Assembly: GCA_036365515.1 (NCBI GenBank) | Contig: CM070873.1 | Span: forward strand, 226,191,876 to 226,255,875 | Reading direction: 5' to 3' | DNA from: Torymus aiolomorphi | Lineage: Eukaryota; Arthropoda; Insecta; Hymenoptera; Torymidae | DNA length: 64,000 bases | Part shown: one piece after another, positions 1-11,868 of the stretch | Layout of the letters: every line of letters begins with the position of its first letter | How positions within the stretch are numbered: position 1 is the stretch's first letter | Notes under the pieces: generated by a model | What the model was told of the DNA's origin: nothing | Seen by the model: the letters and a program-made list of their open reading frames with translations, nothing else | Database searches by the model: none | Position numbers and translations under genes: made by a program

Positions 1-804
1 ACGAAATGACATATGTTCATCACTCCCCGCTTGGGGATAAGAGTTCTTATGGTATAATTGAGTTTCTTTAAGTTTTTATACATTTTTACTTTATATAAAT
101 AAATTATTTACAGTTATCATGCAAATTTCTCATAAAATGTCCGCTGAAAACGTTTTAGTCTTTTTCACTGTCATAGGTCATAGTCATAGGTCATAAATCA
201 TGCAATGTGGATTCGCTGTCATGGATCATGGCTACGTAGTTCAGCGTTTGTCGCGAGGGGAGCTGAAGCCAGTTAGTGGTGACTATTCCGCCGAGCGAAC
301 CTGGCTATCTTTTGCAAAAAAAGGGGTTACACTTTTGCCTTTCAGAACGTATGGAGCTACGTCTCCTTCTCTCTTACTTCATGTAGACAACCAAGCAATT
401 CTGGACTGACTGCTGTGGCGATGACTGGTACTGATACGGTCAGCTTATATGTTTGAAGGAACGTGTACTGGTATACCAGAACTACTGTTTTCATCACTTT
501 TGATAACAGAAAGGATCACATCTGATATGTGCCTGGGGGCATAGGTAAATATTTTTGTGTTTTATATTACAATATTATGAAACTTCGAAGTCAATTTCTT
601 CCTAACTCTATGTTTCTCTTATTTTCAGCTCATTGACCGCAAAGTTTAAAATTTCGCTGCGGATGAAATGACTTCCATTTTGAACTAACCACTCTTAGAA
701 ATCAAAGTTCTCACATAACAGAGGCGATTTTGAATAAATTTTTTTCTGTTCTATATAAAATCCCGTAGAAGATTTTTTTTTATCTGCAATGTGGATTCCC
801 ATAT
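1..804. other. AT-rich stretch without a gene
   Basis: No convincing coding region. A short cluster of TCATAGGTCA-type direct repeats lies near 170-200. The longest open frame here (200-409) has no recognisable motif and no codon-level support. CACTCAA-like motifs related to the next element begin near 805. Confidence 0.6.
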
Positions 805-884
805 GAAAAAACACTCAATGTGTTCGAAATTACTCCCAATTCAGTGTAATTTCGGACAATATATAGTAACATATTAGTGAGTTT

Positions 885-2055
885 ACCCTTACGAAAAAAA
901 CTCTGAAAATAACACTCAAATAATACTCAACTAACATTGAGAGTAATACTCAAAACTCATTTTCAATTGGTCAAGGTACTTAACCTGCGCAGTACTGCTA
1001 CCGTATTTAAGTTTATTGTACAAAATGTATTATGCGTTGACTAAATTGGACTCCTAGTCCATAGTTAAATAAATCTATTTGTGAATTCGGACATGAGTAA
1101 ATACTAGATTCAATATCTACACTCAATTCAGTGTAACCCCGTTATTGAGCGTTTATTCCTCATTGAGTGTCTATTTGAGTATTACACTCAGTTTAAGAGT
1201 GCACCCTTCAATTGAGTATCAAGACTAGTTTACACTCAAGTTAAGTGTTTGCCTTCTGCAGTTGAGTATCCAATTGAGTGTTACTCCCAAGTTTAGAGCA
1301 ACACTCAATTTAACACCCAATGATTCAATTTTCATCTCTAAATACGAATTTCCCTGTGAACATATGCCTCTGTGGACGCATATTTGCGTTTTTAAGATAC
1401 ATATAAGTCGAAACGCGATATTATAAATCAATGAAAACAGTGAAAAAAAAAGTTCGGAAGGTTGCAATCGTACCCGAGCTTGCTGTGTGTGACAAAATAG
1501 TGGGACAATGCAGCGGTCTCTATCAATTTAAGTATTACTTTAAAGTATAGAGAAACACTAAAAATAACACTCGACGTCAGTGTTATAATTTTAAGTTTGA
1601 GTGCGTACTCTTAACTGTTGAGTATCAACTCCCAAATTAGAGAGTTTACACTTTACAGTTGAGCGTGCACACCCAAAATTTTGGTGTATACACCTAACAG
1701 TTGAGCAAGCACATACAATTTTCAGTGTATACTCTTAACCGTTAAGCATGCACACCCAAATTTGAGTGTATACTCCTTATAGTTGAGCATACATACCCAA
1801 ATTTGAGTGTACACTCTTAACAGTTGAGCATATACACCAAATTTCAAGAGTATCTTAACAGTTGAGCATGTAGACCCAATTTTGAGTGTACACACTTCAA
1901 AAATAGGAGTATGCACCCAATGTTGAGAGTTAACACCGGAATATGAGTGTTTACACTCGAATTTGGGGAGTTTACACTGAAAAATGAGTGCCCAAAAAAT
2001 GAGTTTTTTCCGTAAGAGTAAACACTCAATATTTGAGTGTTGTTTTTGTAAGGGT
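885..2055. mobile_element. Inverted-repeat-bounded element of CACTCAA-type motifs
   Basis: The left edge reads ACCCTTACGAAAAAAACTC. The right edge, reverse complemented, begins ACCCTTACAAAAACAACACT, so about 14 bp of terminal inverted repeat is visible. The interior is almost entirely short degenerate motifs such as CACTCAA, GAGTGT and ACTCTTA in both orientations, with no coding capacity. A second internal copy of the edge-like motif (TTCCGTAAGAGT) lies near 2010. I see no clear target-site duplication. The structure fits a non-autonomous DNA element whose interior expanded as a minisatellite. A plain satellite with accidental end symmetry is the alternative. Confidence 0.45.
1575..1900. repeat. 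41-bp minisatellite, about 7 degenerate copies
   Basis: The motif CAGTTGAGC or a close variant starts at about 1615, 1656, 1698, 1739, 1780, 1821 and 1859, giving spacings of 41, 42, 41, 41, 41 and 38. Each unit also carries a GAGTGTA-ACTCTTAAC segment. Short open frames on the minus strand simply read through this repeat and are not genes. Confidence 0.8.
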
Positions 2056-2204
2056 TTCCAGGGCTATCATAGAGTTGCAGAACTAATAGTTAAGATGCCC
2101 TGTGTGCTTGCGCCTTTTTTATATACGAAAGAACATTTGTAAAGTTACTCCTCTGCGCCGTAGAGCGTCAGCATGAAACGCTCGCGAGCTGCTAACCTTA
2201 TTTT

Positions 2205-2385
2205 TAGAGGTGCTGCTGCTTGCTGATGGAGTAGCAGTTACTCGATCAGGAGAAGCTACTACTCCATACTAACAGAACAGCTGCTACACTTTGTTTTAGA
2301 GGTGCTGCTGCTCGCTCATCGATGAAGGGGAACTGCTACTCGATACAACAGAGCAACTGTTACACAGCTTTGGGGGCGCTGCTGT
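2205..2385. repeat. 92-bp imperfect tandem repeat rich in GCTGCT
   Basis: A unit beginning TAGAGGTGCTGCTGCT starts at 2205 and again at 2297. A partial third copy (GGGGCGCTGCTG) starts near 2372. Divergence between units is moderate. Confidence 0.55.
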
Positions 2386-3728
2386 TTGAATCTTCTTTGA
2401 GTGCGGATAGTTTTTCGGTTGGGTGCGTGGGAGCTCTCAAAACAGTCAGATTCTCTTGTCTATGGCAGATTTTTCGTAGATTCGTTGCTTATGATCGCAA
2501 TGGCGACTTTTTGGAAAAGTAAAAAAAACTGTAAAATGGGATACCGAATGTGTGGCCCATTTTGCGAAAATTAAAAACATATTTTAAAATGACGAAAACT
2601 GCAATGAAAAATAAGATTTTAAAAAGTATCTACACGCATGGAAATAAAACAAAAATTAAATTATTTATAAAAAAGGTGCCCGACATTGCATGATATATGA
2701 AATGTTATGAAATATTGAACAAAAGATTAACGCTTTTGCGAGTTTTTAAAATTAAATTTTAAAAAAGCATTTCTTTGTGTAGAGCGAACCCACTCTTGTA
2801 TTCTCTCTCTGCTCGCATTCTGAAGGCCTACCAGAACCAGCCATGCGTAACCAGCGCACATCCCGATACACCGATAACTCGCCGCGATGTAATGTTATAA
2901 CGTGCCACGTCATAATAATCTCCGTAAAGAGGCAAATTCCATTGAGCCGTTATTACGCGCTGTGGCCGCACGGCAAACGAAGGGGGAGAGAGAGAGAGAA
3001 AGCATGCTTTGAGGCAAGCAAGGCAAGCATAATCCTGCGTTTGATACCTCGCGTGCATGCACTTGATACCGTTGACGCGCAAAAATGAGGGCGCATAATA
3101 CGTCTTTGTCCAGGCGGTGGGCTTCCCGGAATCTCGACCTAGCGTTCTGCGTAGAGTTGAGGTAAACAGATTTGAGGCTTTCAAAGGGACGAGCGTGAGA
3201 CCAGAGAGTGTGTGAGAGAGAGAGAGAGAGAACCTAGCAGATTATGATGTATACAGTCGAGCGAATAGCTATTCCAGTGGGCAAGTCCAGAGAGAAGTGT
3301 GTTTGTACATGGCTATATATGCCTGAGAGCGCATGTATATATCTATATACATATAAGGAAGGCGCTTGTATATGTGTACGGGCGTAGATTGAGAGGACGT
3401 TCCGAAGATTAAGGCGACTGCTGGCGCTGCTTTGGCGGATCGGGCGCGGCATATTCGACGGATGTATATACAGCACTGCCCAGATAGTGTAATACAGTAT
3501 TGGAAGTACTGACGGCTTGTGCCGCTCTCGATATGATTGACTACCTCTGATAGAATATAATACGCTCTATACAATTGTTGTATACAGTTTACAAGAAATT
3601 ATTTAGTCTATTCTTAGGAGGTTTTTATTAAATAATGCTGTTATAATGAAGATTTCTAAAATGATAAAAATCAAAAAATTTCAAGGTATCTGTTGCGAGT
3701 TAACTATTGCAACTTTTAATAATAAAAA
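2386..3728. other. No gene; mixed AT-rich and short GA-rich stretch
   Basis: Contains short (GA)n runs near 2985-2999 and 3212-3230 and a moderately GC-rich patch at 2800-3500. Overlapping open frames on both strands here share no motif with any family I know. Confidence 0.5.
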
Positions 3729-3790
3729 GTGACGGACCTAGGCTTCAACCAGGGCCCCCGATTCGTGAGTCACCTCTTGACTTTCTGATA
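3729..3790 (-). repeat. tRNA-derived SINE fragment, 3' half
   Basis: On the minus strand the sequence CCTGGTTGAAGCCTAGG (3737-3753 on the plus strand) folds as a five-pair T-stem with a seven-base loop, resembling a degraded B box. The preceding GACTCACGAATCGGGG aligns by eye with the matching part of the SINE at 13311-13380 (GACTCTCGACCCAAGG). A run of five T follows on the minus strand, as at Pol III terminators. The A-box half is weak. This is a fragment, not a functional tRNA. Confidence 0.45.
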
Positions 3791-4063
3791 ATCTTCCTCA
3801 TATTGTAATTGTTCTTGTCGTATCTTCTTATTCTGTATATTCGTACGGATATTCATCCGTAACAACCAAATACAAATTTTTTAATGAGAATTTTCAATGA
3901 CTGTATAATCCAAATCTAGTATTATAATTTAACTTACGTGGTAGAGAAGACTGAGAAAAAGTTATTTCTGAGCTCACCTGAAACAAAAAAATTTAGTAAG
4001 CGTTACATTACTTTTTATATTTTTTTAGTTTTGGAGTACAAAATATAACCCAAATAAATGAAT

Positions 4064-4143
4064 AAAGGGTGCGTCGCCGTCCCGCTCGCTCGTGTGTCAC
4101 TTCGTTCCTTATACTTGCCAAGCAGGGAGATACCGCACCCTTT
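4064..4143. repeat. Short inverted repeat (AAAGGGTGCG ... CGCACCCTTT)
   Basis: A perfect 10-bp inverted repeat closes an 80-bp segment that is GC-rich compared with its AT-rich surroundings. It could be a very small MITE or a chance hairpin. No target duplication is evident. Confidence 0.3.
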
Positions 4144-5337
4144 GATTATCTCTATTACTTTAGTGCATTTCAAATCTCCTCGCGATGCAGTCAAATTTTG
4201 GACAATTAGTTAAATATGAATCTTCAAAGTGAATACTTTTACATCTATAATATTCAAATTTTATGCATAATAAATTCAAATTTAAATTCACCCCATTGAA
4301 ACTTTTTTGAATGATGCGAGTACAAAAGATTTTTTCGCTACCAACTCCACGGTCTCAGTCAATAAATCGAACGAGCAAGTCCATTTGTTTTTGGACCCCA
4401 ACATCGCAATAGCTCTTAACTATATGCCAAAGTTCCCGAGGGTATGGCCATATTTCCCGCTGTCCCTTATAATTTTGCCTTTACGAGCTCAATACCCTCG
4501 CAACCCTCTTCGATCTTCGCGTTTGCCCTGCCCTCCCCGATTTCTCAGTCTATGGACTTCCATCTCCCTGTCGGTTTCCCACCGAAACCAACCCTACCAC
4601 GAAATTTTCACCCTATTTGCATGTTATTCGCATGCTTTCGAGAAAAGCAATCTGGTTGATAAGCACATTTTTAATATTCAAAATATAACTAAATATTTTG
4701 ATGTATGATAATTTTAAATAATGTTTTCTGTTCATCGTATAAAATATTGATTTATATAAATTTTTTTTCTTTTTTTCATTTAATTTAGTTAAAAATATTT
4801 TGTAATTTGCAATTTTAACATTTAAAAAGCTTACTTTTTCAAAAGTAGCTTAAAGCTTTGGCCGCACTTACTTTGATGCATTTTTAATAAAACTTTTTTA
4901 ACGTGTCCTTTGATAAAATTTAATCTTTTCAATGTCGTACTTGAACAGTATTAAAATTAGTAATATTTCTATTTTTTTTAAATAATTAAGAGAAAAATGG
5001 TTGAATAAACTAAATAAATACACAATTAAGTCGTACGATCACCCCAATAATTTCTACTAAATATTTCTTTGTGTGCAGTTTACCGCTTCTTTTGTTCATC
5101 GAGCAAAAAACTAGGTCGCCCGGGAAACTACAACGTAAGAGGGGCAGAGAGAAAAGGTAAAAAGAGCGAGCGAGGAAGAGAGAAAATGACTGGGGACTTA
5201 GGCCAAGTTAATAACGTGGAACGCTTCAGCCTATCCCCGAACTTTTGCCTGTCTTTTATGTGGTTGCTCTTGCATCGCGAGCGCATAGACGCGAGAGCAA
5301 GAGTGTGAAGAAGGAAGATGGAAAATCAGATTACCCT
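4144..5337. other. AT-rich stretch without a recognised gene
   Basis: A C-rich island at 4435-4620 keeps two plus-strand frames open (4307-4708 and 4444-4659), but neither protein has a recognisable domain, and two open overlapping frames point to composition rather than coding. A purine-rich patch lies at 5130-5190. Confidence 0.5.
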
Positions 5338-5368
5338 TCTCTCTCTCTCTCTATCTCTCTCTCTCGCT
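5338..5368. repeat. (CT)n microsatellite
   Basis: An imperfect CT run of about 30 bp at the edge of a moderately CpG-rich segment. Confidence 0.85.
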
Positions 5369-6200
5369 CCTTCCCTTTCGTATCTCGCAGAGTAGCTGCC
5401 AAGTGCATTATAAGCGATTTTTTCCTCGACGGCGAATGGATGCGAGAGACTTTAAAACCTTTTTTCGCGCGTTCTATGTGCACCACATATACATATATAG
5501 GTATATACGCTGTAGGCTCCATTGTCATGCACGATTTTCCTCGCGGTAAAAAAGACAAGAAATCGAGATGGAGGAGGAATTGGTCCGTCTACCCGCTGCC
5601 ACGAGAAGAGTGTGTAAAAATTATGAAAACTCTGCCCAACTTCTTCGACCCAATTTTCGTCGGGGCACTCGCGAGTTTGCTCACTCCTTGAGACTCGCTC
5701 GGTTTAACCAATTTTAAATTTATAAACTGAGATTTGCGCCTCACTGGCCACACAGCAGAATTCTAGCGTGTCAGCGAACAAAAGGAAAGAGTTTCGTTAA
5801 AAAGTTTGTTTGATTAAGCGGGGCGTTAACAGTGTGCTTTGTACGTGTAGTTTCAATCCTCGAATTAACGGTTGAGTAATTGACGGACAGCGGAGTGCTT
5901 TTTGATATATAGCCTGGGAGAGAGCAGGCTGTATAAAGTTTTTAACGATGATTTATTTCCACGCTTAAAGTTGCAAATATTTAAACCGTTAGAGTTCATT
6001 ATTCCGTGGAAAGTAGTTACCCGGAAGATTGATTGGCAAAATTGCTTTTCAATTTGTATCTGAAGTTGTTGATGTACGAAGTTAACATTTTTTTATTGTT
6101 GAAGTTTATAGGTCTACAGACAGAAAATAACAAACCTTGCAGCTGCAAGTACTAATCTAATGAACTAATATCGCTAAAATAGTATTTTTTGTCACTAGTC
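5369..6200. other. No gene recognised
   Basis: A moderately GC-rich patch at 5380-5700 passes into AT-rich DNA. The 148-codon frame at 5245-5691 is partly CT-repeat-encoded and matches no family I know. Confidence 0.5.
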
Positions 6201-6357
6201 CGTAAAATGCGATTTCACGGACCGAGTGTCGCTCGATCACATGAGGGTGGTGAAATCTTACGGCCGAATAACTAAGATTATTTTTTTATATATTTGTCGT
6301 AAAATTCGATTTTACGAACCGATTTGCGGACGTCAAAATGCAATTACACGTACCCGG
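6201..6357. repeat. Dispersed palindromic motif CGTAAAAT-ATTTTACG
   Basis: Related 24-base segments at 6201-6224 and 6298-6321 share CGTAAAAT(G/T)CGATTT and end in ACCG. A third weaker copy starts near 6331, and an inverted one (TGAAATCTTACGG) lies near 6251. Each copy is itself close to palindromic. Confidence 0.4.
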
Positions 6358-6407
6358 AACCGGGTATATTAAACATAGTTAAATTGGAAATTTATCGAAT
6401 TAGAGGA

Positions 6408-6438
6408 AGGTCGAGTTGGTTAAGGTGTCCGGGGGCAC
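6408..6438 (+). repeat. tRNA-Leu/Ser-like A-box fragment
   Basis: The segment GGTCGAGTTGGTTAAGG closely resembles the D-arm and Pol III A box of type II tRNAs (Ser/Leu). No B box follows at the expected distance, because AT-rich unrelated sequence begins immediately after GGGGGCACC. It is probably the head of a broken tRNA-derived SINE. Confidence 0.35.
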
Positions 6439-6439
6439 C

Positions 6440-7840
6440 AATATATTTTTATTTTTTTGTGAAATAACCAACAAATCTTTATTTATAGCAATATACAATA
6501 TCATTTACTATAAATATAGAACTATTATGCATTGTGATGCATAAAAATAACCACAATGTATGCGATATTTATGCGTATAAAACGGATGATTTTCGGTTTT
6601 TAGCGACTCGATATTTCCATTACACAATAAGATTTTATGATTGAAATGCTATTATCGATTTTCGTGAAATGGCGAGGAAAAAAACATTTCTCTCCATAAG
6701 AGTCTACGTTAAAAACTGAATTTTCAAAAATTTTGTTTTCTCTGTAGTTCACCGGGTGACTTTATTTGAAAAAATACCAATGAAAACTCAAAATTCGCAC
6801 TTTCAGTAGGTATTTTTCTTTTTCCTTTCTTATCGATTTTGCTGATTCGCCGGAGCCGCCTAAAGCAGTGCTATAGGTGTAGGTATATTAGCATTTGGAC
6901 GTATGACTTCAGTCGTCATTTAAGTAGTTTCTTATTCTTAAAGAAGTAAGTGATCAGTGATTTATAGCTTTTAACGTTTAAGCTTGCTATAACTATAACT
7001 TCAATATTTGAAAGATATTCAGTAATGGAATAATGCAGAAACCAACGAAACGAACCTTCTGTTTCTCTCCTCGACCCGGAAATACCGCTAAAAGAATAAT
7101 TTAAAGATTTCAGGTTATTTTAGGAAAGTGAACACTGCACTGTTAATAAATAAACTACGGTATATGAGAGAGAGAGAGAGAGAGAGAGGCTTCCGACATT
7201 CGTTGCAACAATCTTCCTCCCTGCAACGCCGAAACGTTTGCCGAAACGTTAAGCAGAAAAATAAATATGACTTAGTTATTTTTCCTTAACCCTTTCCTGC
7301 CTCGAGAAGATCAACAATCTCATCCTTAATATTCATTCATTACCGAGTTATGAATTCACAACAATAACACAAATTAGTATTATTTACCTGATAAGGTACA
7401 TACATATATAATGAGATAGTAAATCATCGACTATAAGTAATAATTAAAATCAAATGTCGTTCACTTTCGGTTGAAAATCCTTCTGATTCATATATTAAAG
7501 GCTGCTACATATATAAAATATAAAACTGGAATTTCAGCATTCTAATATTTATCGGAGAGATTACTACGTTTTTAACGGATGGTATGTAAATCATGAGAAA
7601 TTAAATATATTTTTTATTTCACATAATCGAAGTTGGAATGCAAAAAAGTTGGTTACATTTGTATAATACTTTACGACTGAACTTCCCATTTATAATTCAA
7701 TCAAATTTTTTGACGCGAAATATTCATTTCATTGTTTTGCCGGAATTCGCGTTTCGAAATTACGATTAATACGGGCAGAGATAAAACCCAGCACGAAAAA
7801 TATAATTTATGAAAATTTTTACTTTCGAGCACAGTGCGTG
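6440..7840. other. AT-rich stretch without a gene
   Basis: No supported coding region. It includes a (GA)n tract at 7166-7188, followed by two copies of CCGAAACGTT near 7228-7250. Confidence 0.6.
7166..7188. repeat. (GA)n microsatellite
   Basis: About eleven uninterrupted GA units. Confidence 0.9.
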
Positions 7841-8330
7841 TTACCTTGCAGAGCCCGCTTGCTCTCCCGGGTTATCGCACTCCCCGAGCGAAGCGCGTAT
7901 TTATTCAACAAATTGTTCGGCGAATTTTATTTATAGTCGCGAGAGCGCGCGTGCGCGCACAAACGGCAATAATACTGCTCTGCAGTGCGCGTGCGCGCAC
8001 TCGGACGGAGATCTGCGCCTGTGAGTATAGGGTGAGCTTTGAATTTCACGGAAACGATACATCGGCAGTAGTGTCGTCTCTCGGTTGGCCGCACTTTGTA
8101 CAAAGTGCATTGGACATTTTACTATCCATTGCGTGGTAAGAATATTTCTCGACTTGACACCGCGGGAAATTGAATTTACCGAGCACTTTACGCGATGTGC
8201 ATGCATCGCTCCGCTTGCTCGCTGCAGCGCAGGCAAGTGCGGAAGCGCGAGCACCCGCGTGTCTAGCGCGGCGCAGCTAGTGCGAATGCCAGCGGCCCAT
8301 TTCAATGGCAAGGAATGTAAGTGGGTGAAA
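7841..8330. other. CpG-rich block, function unknown
   Basis: Sharp rise in GC and CpG, with GCGCGTGCGCGC-type motifs near 7945 and 7990. Several overlapping frames stay open on both strands, which composition explains. No splice-bounded exon or domain is recognisable. It may be regulatory, by analogy with CpG-rich promoters in insects. Confidence 0.4.
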
Positions 8331-8960
8331 TATTATGGTTTTTTTACCTCCCCTTTCGGGAGTACTGCACTGGGTTTCTTCAATAAAAGGAATGAAAAAT
8401 GTATTTCCAGGAGTACTGTTAATCAACGCGGGGATAATATTTGCTTTAAGCTCCCATTCTAAGAAATTCAGGGTAATGTTGAACGACGTAATTTAGAATA
8501 ATTGTAAGTGAAAATATAATATTTTAATATTTCTGTTTAATTAATCATTATAAATAAAAAATTCAAAGTTTACAAAGCATTGTTAAATGAATATGTGTAA
8601 TGAAATATTAAAATTTTAACTATATTAATTGTGTGGGTTATAGGACGTTCAAATAATGTTTCACGTGTATTTTGAGAAATTAATAGTAATGTTTACTAAA
8701 AGTAAAATTAGAATAATAAAAGATTTTACGGAAGAGTGGAGTGAGAACGTACTTCCAAGAAAATCTACCGTACTTAAATACCGATATTAAGCATGTAGTA
8801 TATTAGGTCCAAATCGCACGAAACAGAAACCAAAGAGAAAGTTTTAAAAAGCTACTTTCGACCCTCTAGCTCAAGACCCCCAAGTCAACTCAAAATCACG
8901 CAATTCAAGTAAAATCCGCTTTAAATAAACGAAATGAAGCGTTAGATTACTCGCCATAAC
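8331..8960. other. AT-rich stretch without a gene
   Basis: No feature beyond simple AT-rich sequence is seen. Confidence 0.6.
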
Positions 8961-9880
8961 ACATCTTGCGCTAGGAGAGAGGAGAGAGAGTGTGAGAGAG
9001 GGTGAATGAGAGATCGCAAGAGGCAGAAAGAGAGAACGCGCGCGCGCGCGCGAAAGAGAGAGAGAGATTTCGTTTTCTTTGCCTCTTCTCGCTCGCTCCT
9101 CCGCGCAGTTTAGAAGTTTCGAGTCTCCCAAAAGAGCCCACCCCGAAGTAGTTCAATAGCAGTTTATTCGCGCGGGACGAAAAAGAGGATCACAGGGAAT
9201 AAGAGTGAAAGAGAGGAGGGGAGAGCGAGAAAGCCGAAGCGGACAAGCGGGAGGAAAGGCTAAAGAGAAGGAAGAGGGGGGCAGACAAGAAAAGAGAGCG
9301 AACGGGAGACGAGGAGCTAGGAAAACGCCGGGGCGACTCTTTCCTTTTTCGGTGGTTGCGGCTCTCGCGGGCGACTCGCCAGGACGTCTACGACCGCGAA
9401 TTTCCGCCTCTCAACGCGTAGCCCCTTTAAATCGTTTCCTGTACGACGGACTGACGCGCGCGCGAGCGTACGCGAGCACGAGCGCTCAGATACTTTTCTT
9501 CCGCGCTTGCTCGACGACGGAAAAATCGGAACCTGGCGATCCTCCAGGCTTACCTTATCGCGCAGCAGCCCGTTACCTTCTCTCACTCTACCTCCCTCCG
9601 TCCCTCCCTCCATCTCTATTTCTCTCTTGCTCTCTCTCGTTCTCTCTCTTCGCCTCTCACGGTCGCCAGATTCGTTTTGCAATTACGAAAACGGAACGCG
9701 CCGCCGAGAGTGAAAAGGAAAAAGAGAAAAAGGGCAGGAGAGGAAAGACGGTGGAAGGAAAGCATTAACGGTCGGCAATGGGAACAACATACCGCAGAAG
9801 AGGAGTAGAGAGAGAGTGAGAGAGAGGCGGGAGAGGGAAGAGAGGGATATGTCTGGATGAAATTCTTGAGTCAGATATGG
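8961..9880. other. Purine/pyrimidine-skewed CpG-rich block
   Basis: Polypurine DNA (8970-9330 and 9690-9850) flanks a CpG-rich centre and a CT-rich patch (9575-9650). A CGCGCG run sits at about 9037-9052. The 187-codon frame at 9205-9768 encodes Arg/Glu/Gly- and Ser/Leu-rich low complexity only and is not reported as a gene. Confidence 0.5.
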
Positions 9881-10221
9881 CAAAATTGAAGTGTCATATA
9901 TATTTTTAGGAGAAATGCAATGCTTGAATCATCGCGACATTAAACTTCTTGCTTTATGAAAGATATTGCTTTGTGTTTATGAACGTTTTATTTTTGGTTT
10001 AATAAATCAGTTCTTTATTAAAGGTTTCTATTTGCCTTTTGTACTGTTAAAAATCTACATTCAATTTTATTTTGTAATAATAATTATAGAGACATACCAA
10101 ATTGCATGTTGAGTACTTAAATTATAAATTAGAATTGCATGCCACCTGTAACAAGATTGAATTTTTATGACAATTTATGCAGCTAGAAAATCCGTACGTG
10201 GATTCCGCCAAACGTGTACGC

Positions 10222-10222
<1 letters not shown>
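9881..10222. other. AT-rich stretch without a gene
   Basis: Nothing recognisable. Confidence 0.6.

Positions 10223-10258
<36 letters not shown>
10223..10258. repeat. (TC)n microsatellite
   Basis: About 18 uninterrupted TC units. Confidence 0.95.
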
Positions 10259-10261
<3 letters not shown>

Positions 10262-10524
10262 GCGAATTACTTCGGCTCAACTTCCCTCAAAACGAAATGA
10301 AAGAATCTTTCCTCTTAGATTCGAGAAGAAAAACGGATCTTTCACATAACTTCCATATAGCCTAGAAAGTCGAGTCGTCGGCCACCGCTAGCCCATAACA
10401 GTGTGTTATTCCTTCTCGCTTCGTCTCTATCCGACATACACGAAAGCTAGGAAAGAAACTCAAGACACACAGCACGACGCGCGACGCAGACATCAGGAAA
10501 AAGGATGAAAACTCGCGCGAAGGT

Positions 10525-10548
10525 GTATATATATATATATATATATAT
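10525..10548. repeat. (TA)n microsatellite
   Basis: Twelve uninterrupted TA units. Confidence 0.9.
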
Positions 10549-11362
10549 GAGAGGAGAGAAAATGAGGATCCGGAGCTCGGAGAATGAGAGTGAAAAACGG
10601 AGACGAAGAACTGGAGAGAGTAAGGAAGACTTCAAAGGCGGGCGAAGATTGCTTAAAGAAGATTAGTTTTCTCCTCAGCCCCCCGTGAAATCTTCAGTCA
10701 CCCTTGTGCAAACTGCTCAGGTAGCATCGATATTTCCAAACGTGTCGGTGAGCTATATGTGCGTTACCGCTATATTCCGCTCAGGGCGTAGGGCATGGAT
10801 CAAAGGCCAAAATACAAAACTCAGCAATGAGCGATGCTTCCAACATTAGCACAGGATGGAAAAATCTGATCAGTTGATGTTTGCAAATGAGTTTGAGTCA
10901 GGCGATCTTTTTTCCCCGACAAGAAGTGGGCTACGCCTCCCCATCAAGCGGTTCATCTAATCGACGTAGTTCCGATAATCGCAAGTCAGCGAAACGTAAA
11001 CGTGGTATATCGAAAGTTCGGCCCTCCCTCCCTACCCGTAGAGGTAATATAAGCTCAGCTCAGATAAACTCAATAGGATATCATGACCTTCACAGTCGAA
11101 GAAAATTCATTCTCGTAGGAGTATAGGTTCAAGACACATATAGCCGAACATCTACCTCGCGAGGATGAACCAAATACCGCCAGATGTATAAATCTGCGGA
11201 AGTGTCCGCATGCTTTGACAGCGACAAAGGCAACGTGGCAAAGGCACGCGAGATGAACGAGAAGGGTGCGAGTGATACACTTGGGGGATCAGGGGCCGAA
11301 ACGTGACAAAGCCCGGAGCCACGGGTGAAGGATGTCGCCCGGTGAAGGAACCAGGAGCCACA

Positions 11363-11386
11363 GGAGGAGGAGGAGGAGGCGGAGGC
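11363..11386. repeat. (GGA)n trinucleotide tract
   Basis: About seven GGA units, then GGC and GGA variants. Confidence 0.8.
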
Positions 11387-11868
11387 GAAAACGAGCGGCG
11401 GTGATCCTTTGTTTTCCAAAGCCTGCCGCCGTGTTTTACTGCACGCTGTACGGGGAAAGGATTCTTTCTCGCTGTTTTCCCACCCGCTGGTCATGCGGCC
11501 ACGCACAGACGCTGCCCCAGCTTTTTCGGTACGTTTTTCCCGATGGAAAGAGGAGGAGAAAGAGAGAAAACATAAGCGTTGTTTATCATTAATTTTTCTG
11601 ATTACTTGCCCGAAGAAATTTCTCGCCAAACGGTAATTAAAGGTTGTTTTTGTTATTGTCTTCAGGAATTTCGTTTCAACAATCGAATGGGTATACTATT
11701 CTTCATAAAAAAAATGACACTGTTTAAATAGTAGATCTCCAAATTAAAATGAATTTGTAGTAAAATTGATAGAGCATAATAACACGCTAAAATTATGCAA
11801 ATGGAAGTCATCAATTTTATAAAAGAAAAGAATAAAAATATCAAATCGTCGGTTGGGAGGAAAATGGT

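Larger units (their letters stand above)
10260..11650. other. GC-richer block without a recognised gene
   Basis: Contains (TA)n at 10525-10548, a GGA trinucleotide run at 11363-11386 and purine-rich patches. The 166-codon minus frame at 11129-11629 is Ser/Arg-rich and matches no domain I know. Confidence 0.45.

Noticed and set aside
4307..4708. 133-codon frame in a C-rich island
   Set aside because: A second plus-strand frame is open over the same DNA, and neither resembles a known protein.
9205..9768. 187-codon frame
   Set aside because: Encoded by polypurine and CT-rich DNA, with an opposite-strand frame also open. No domain.
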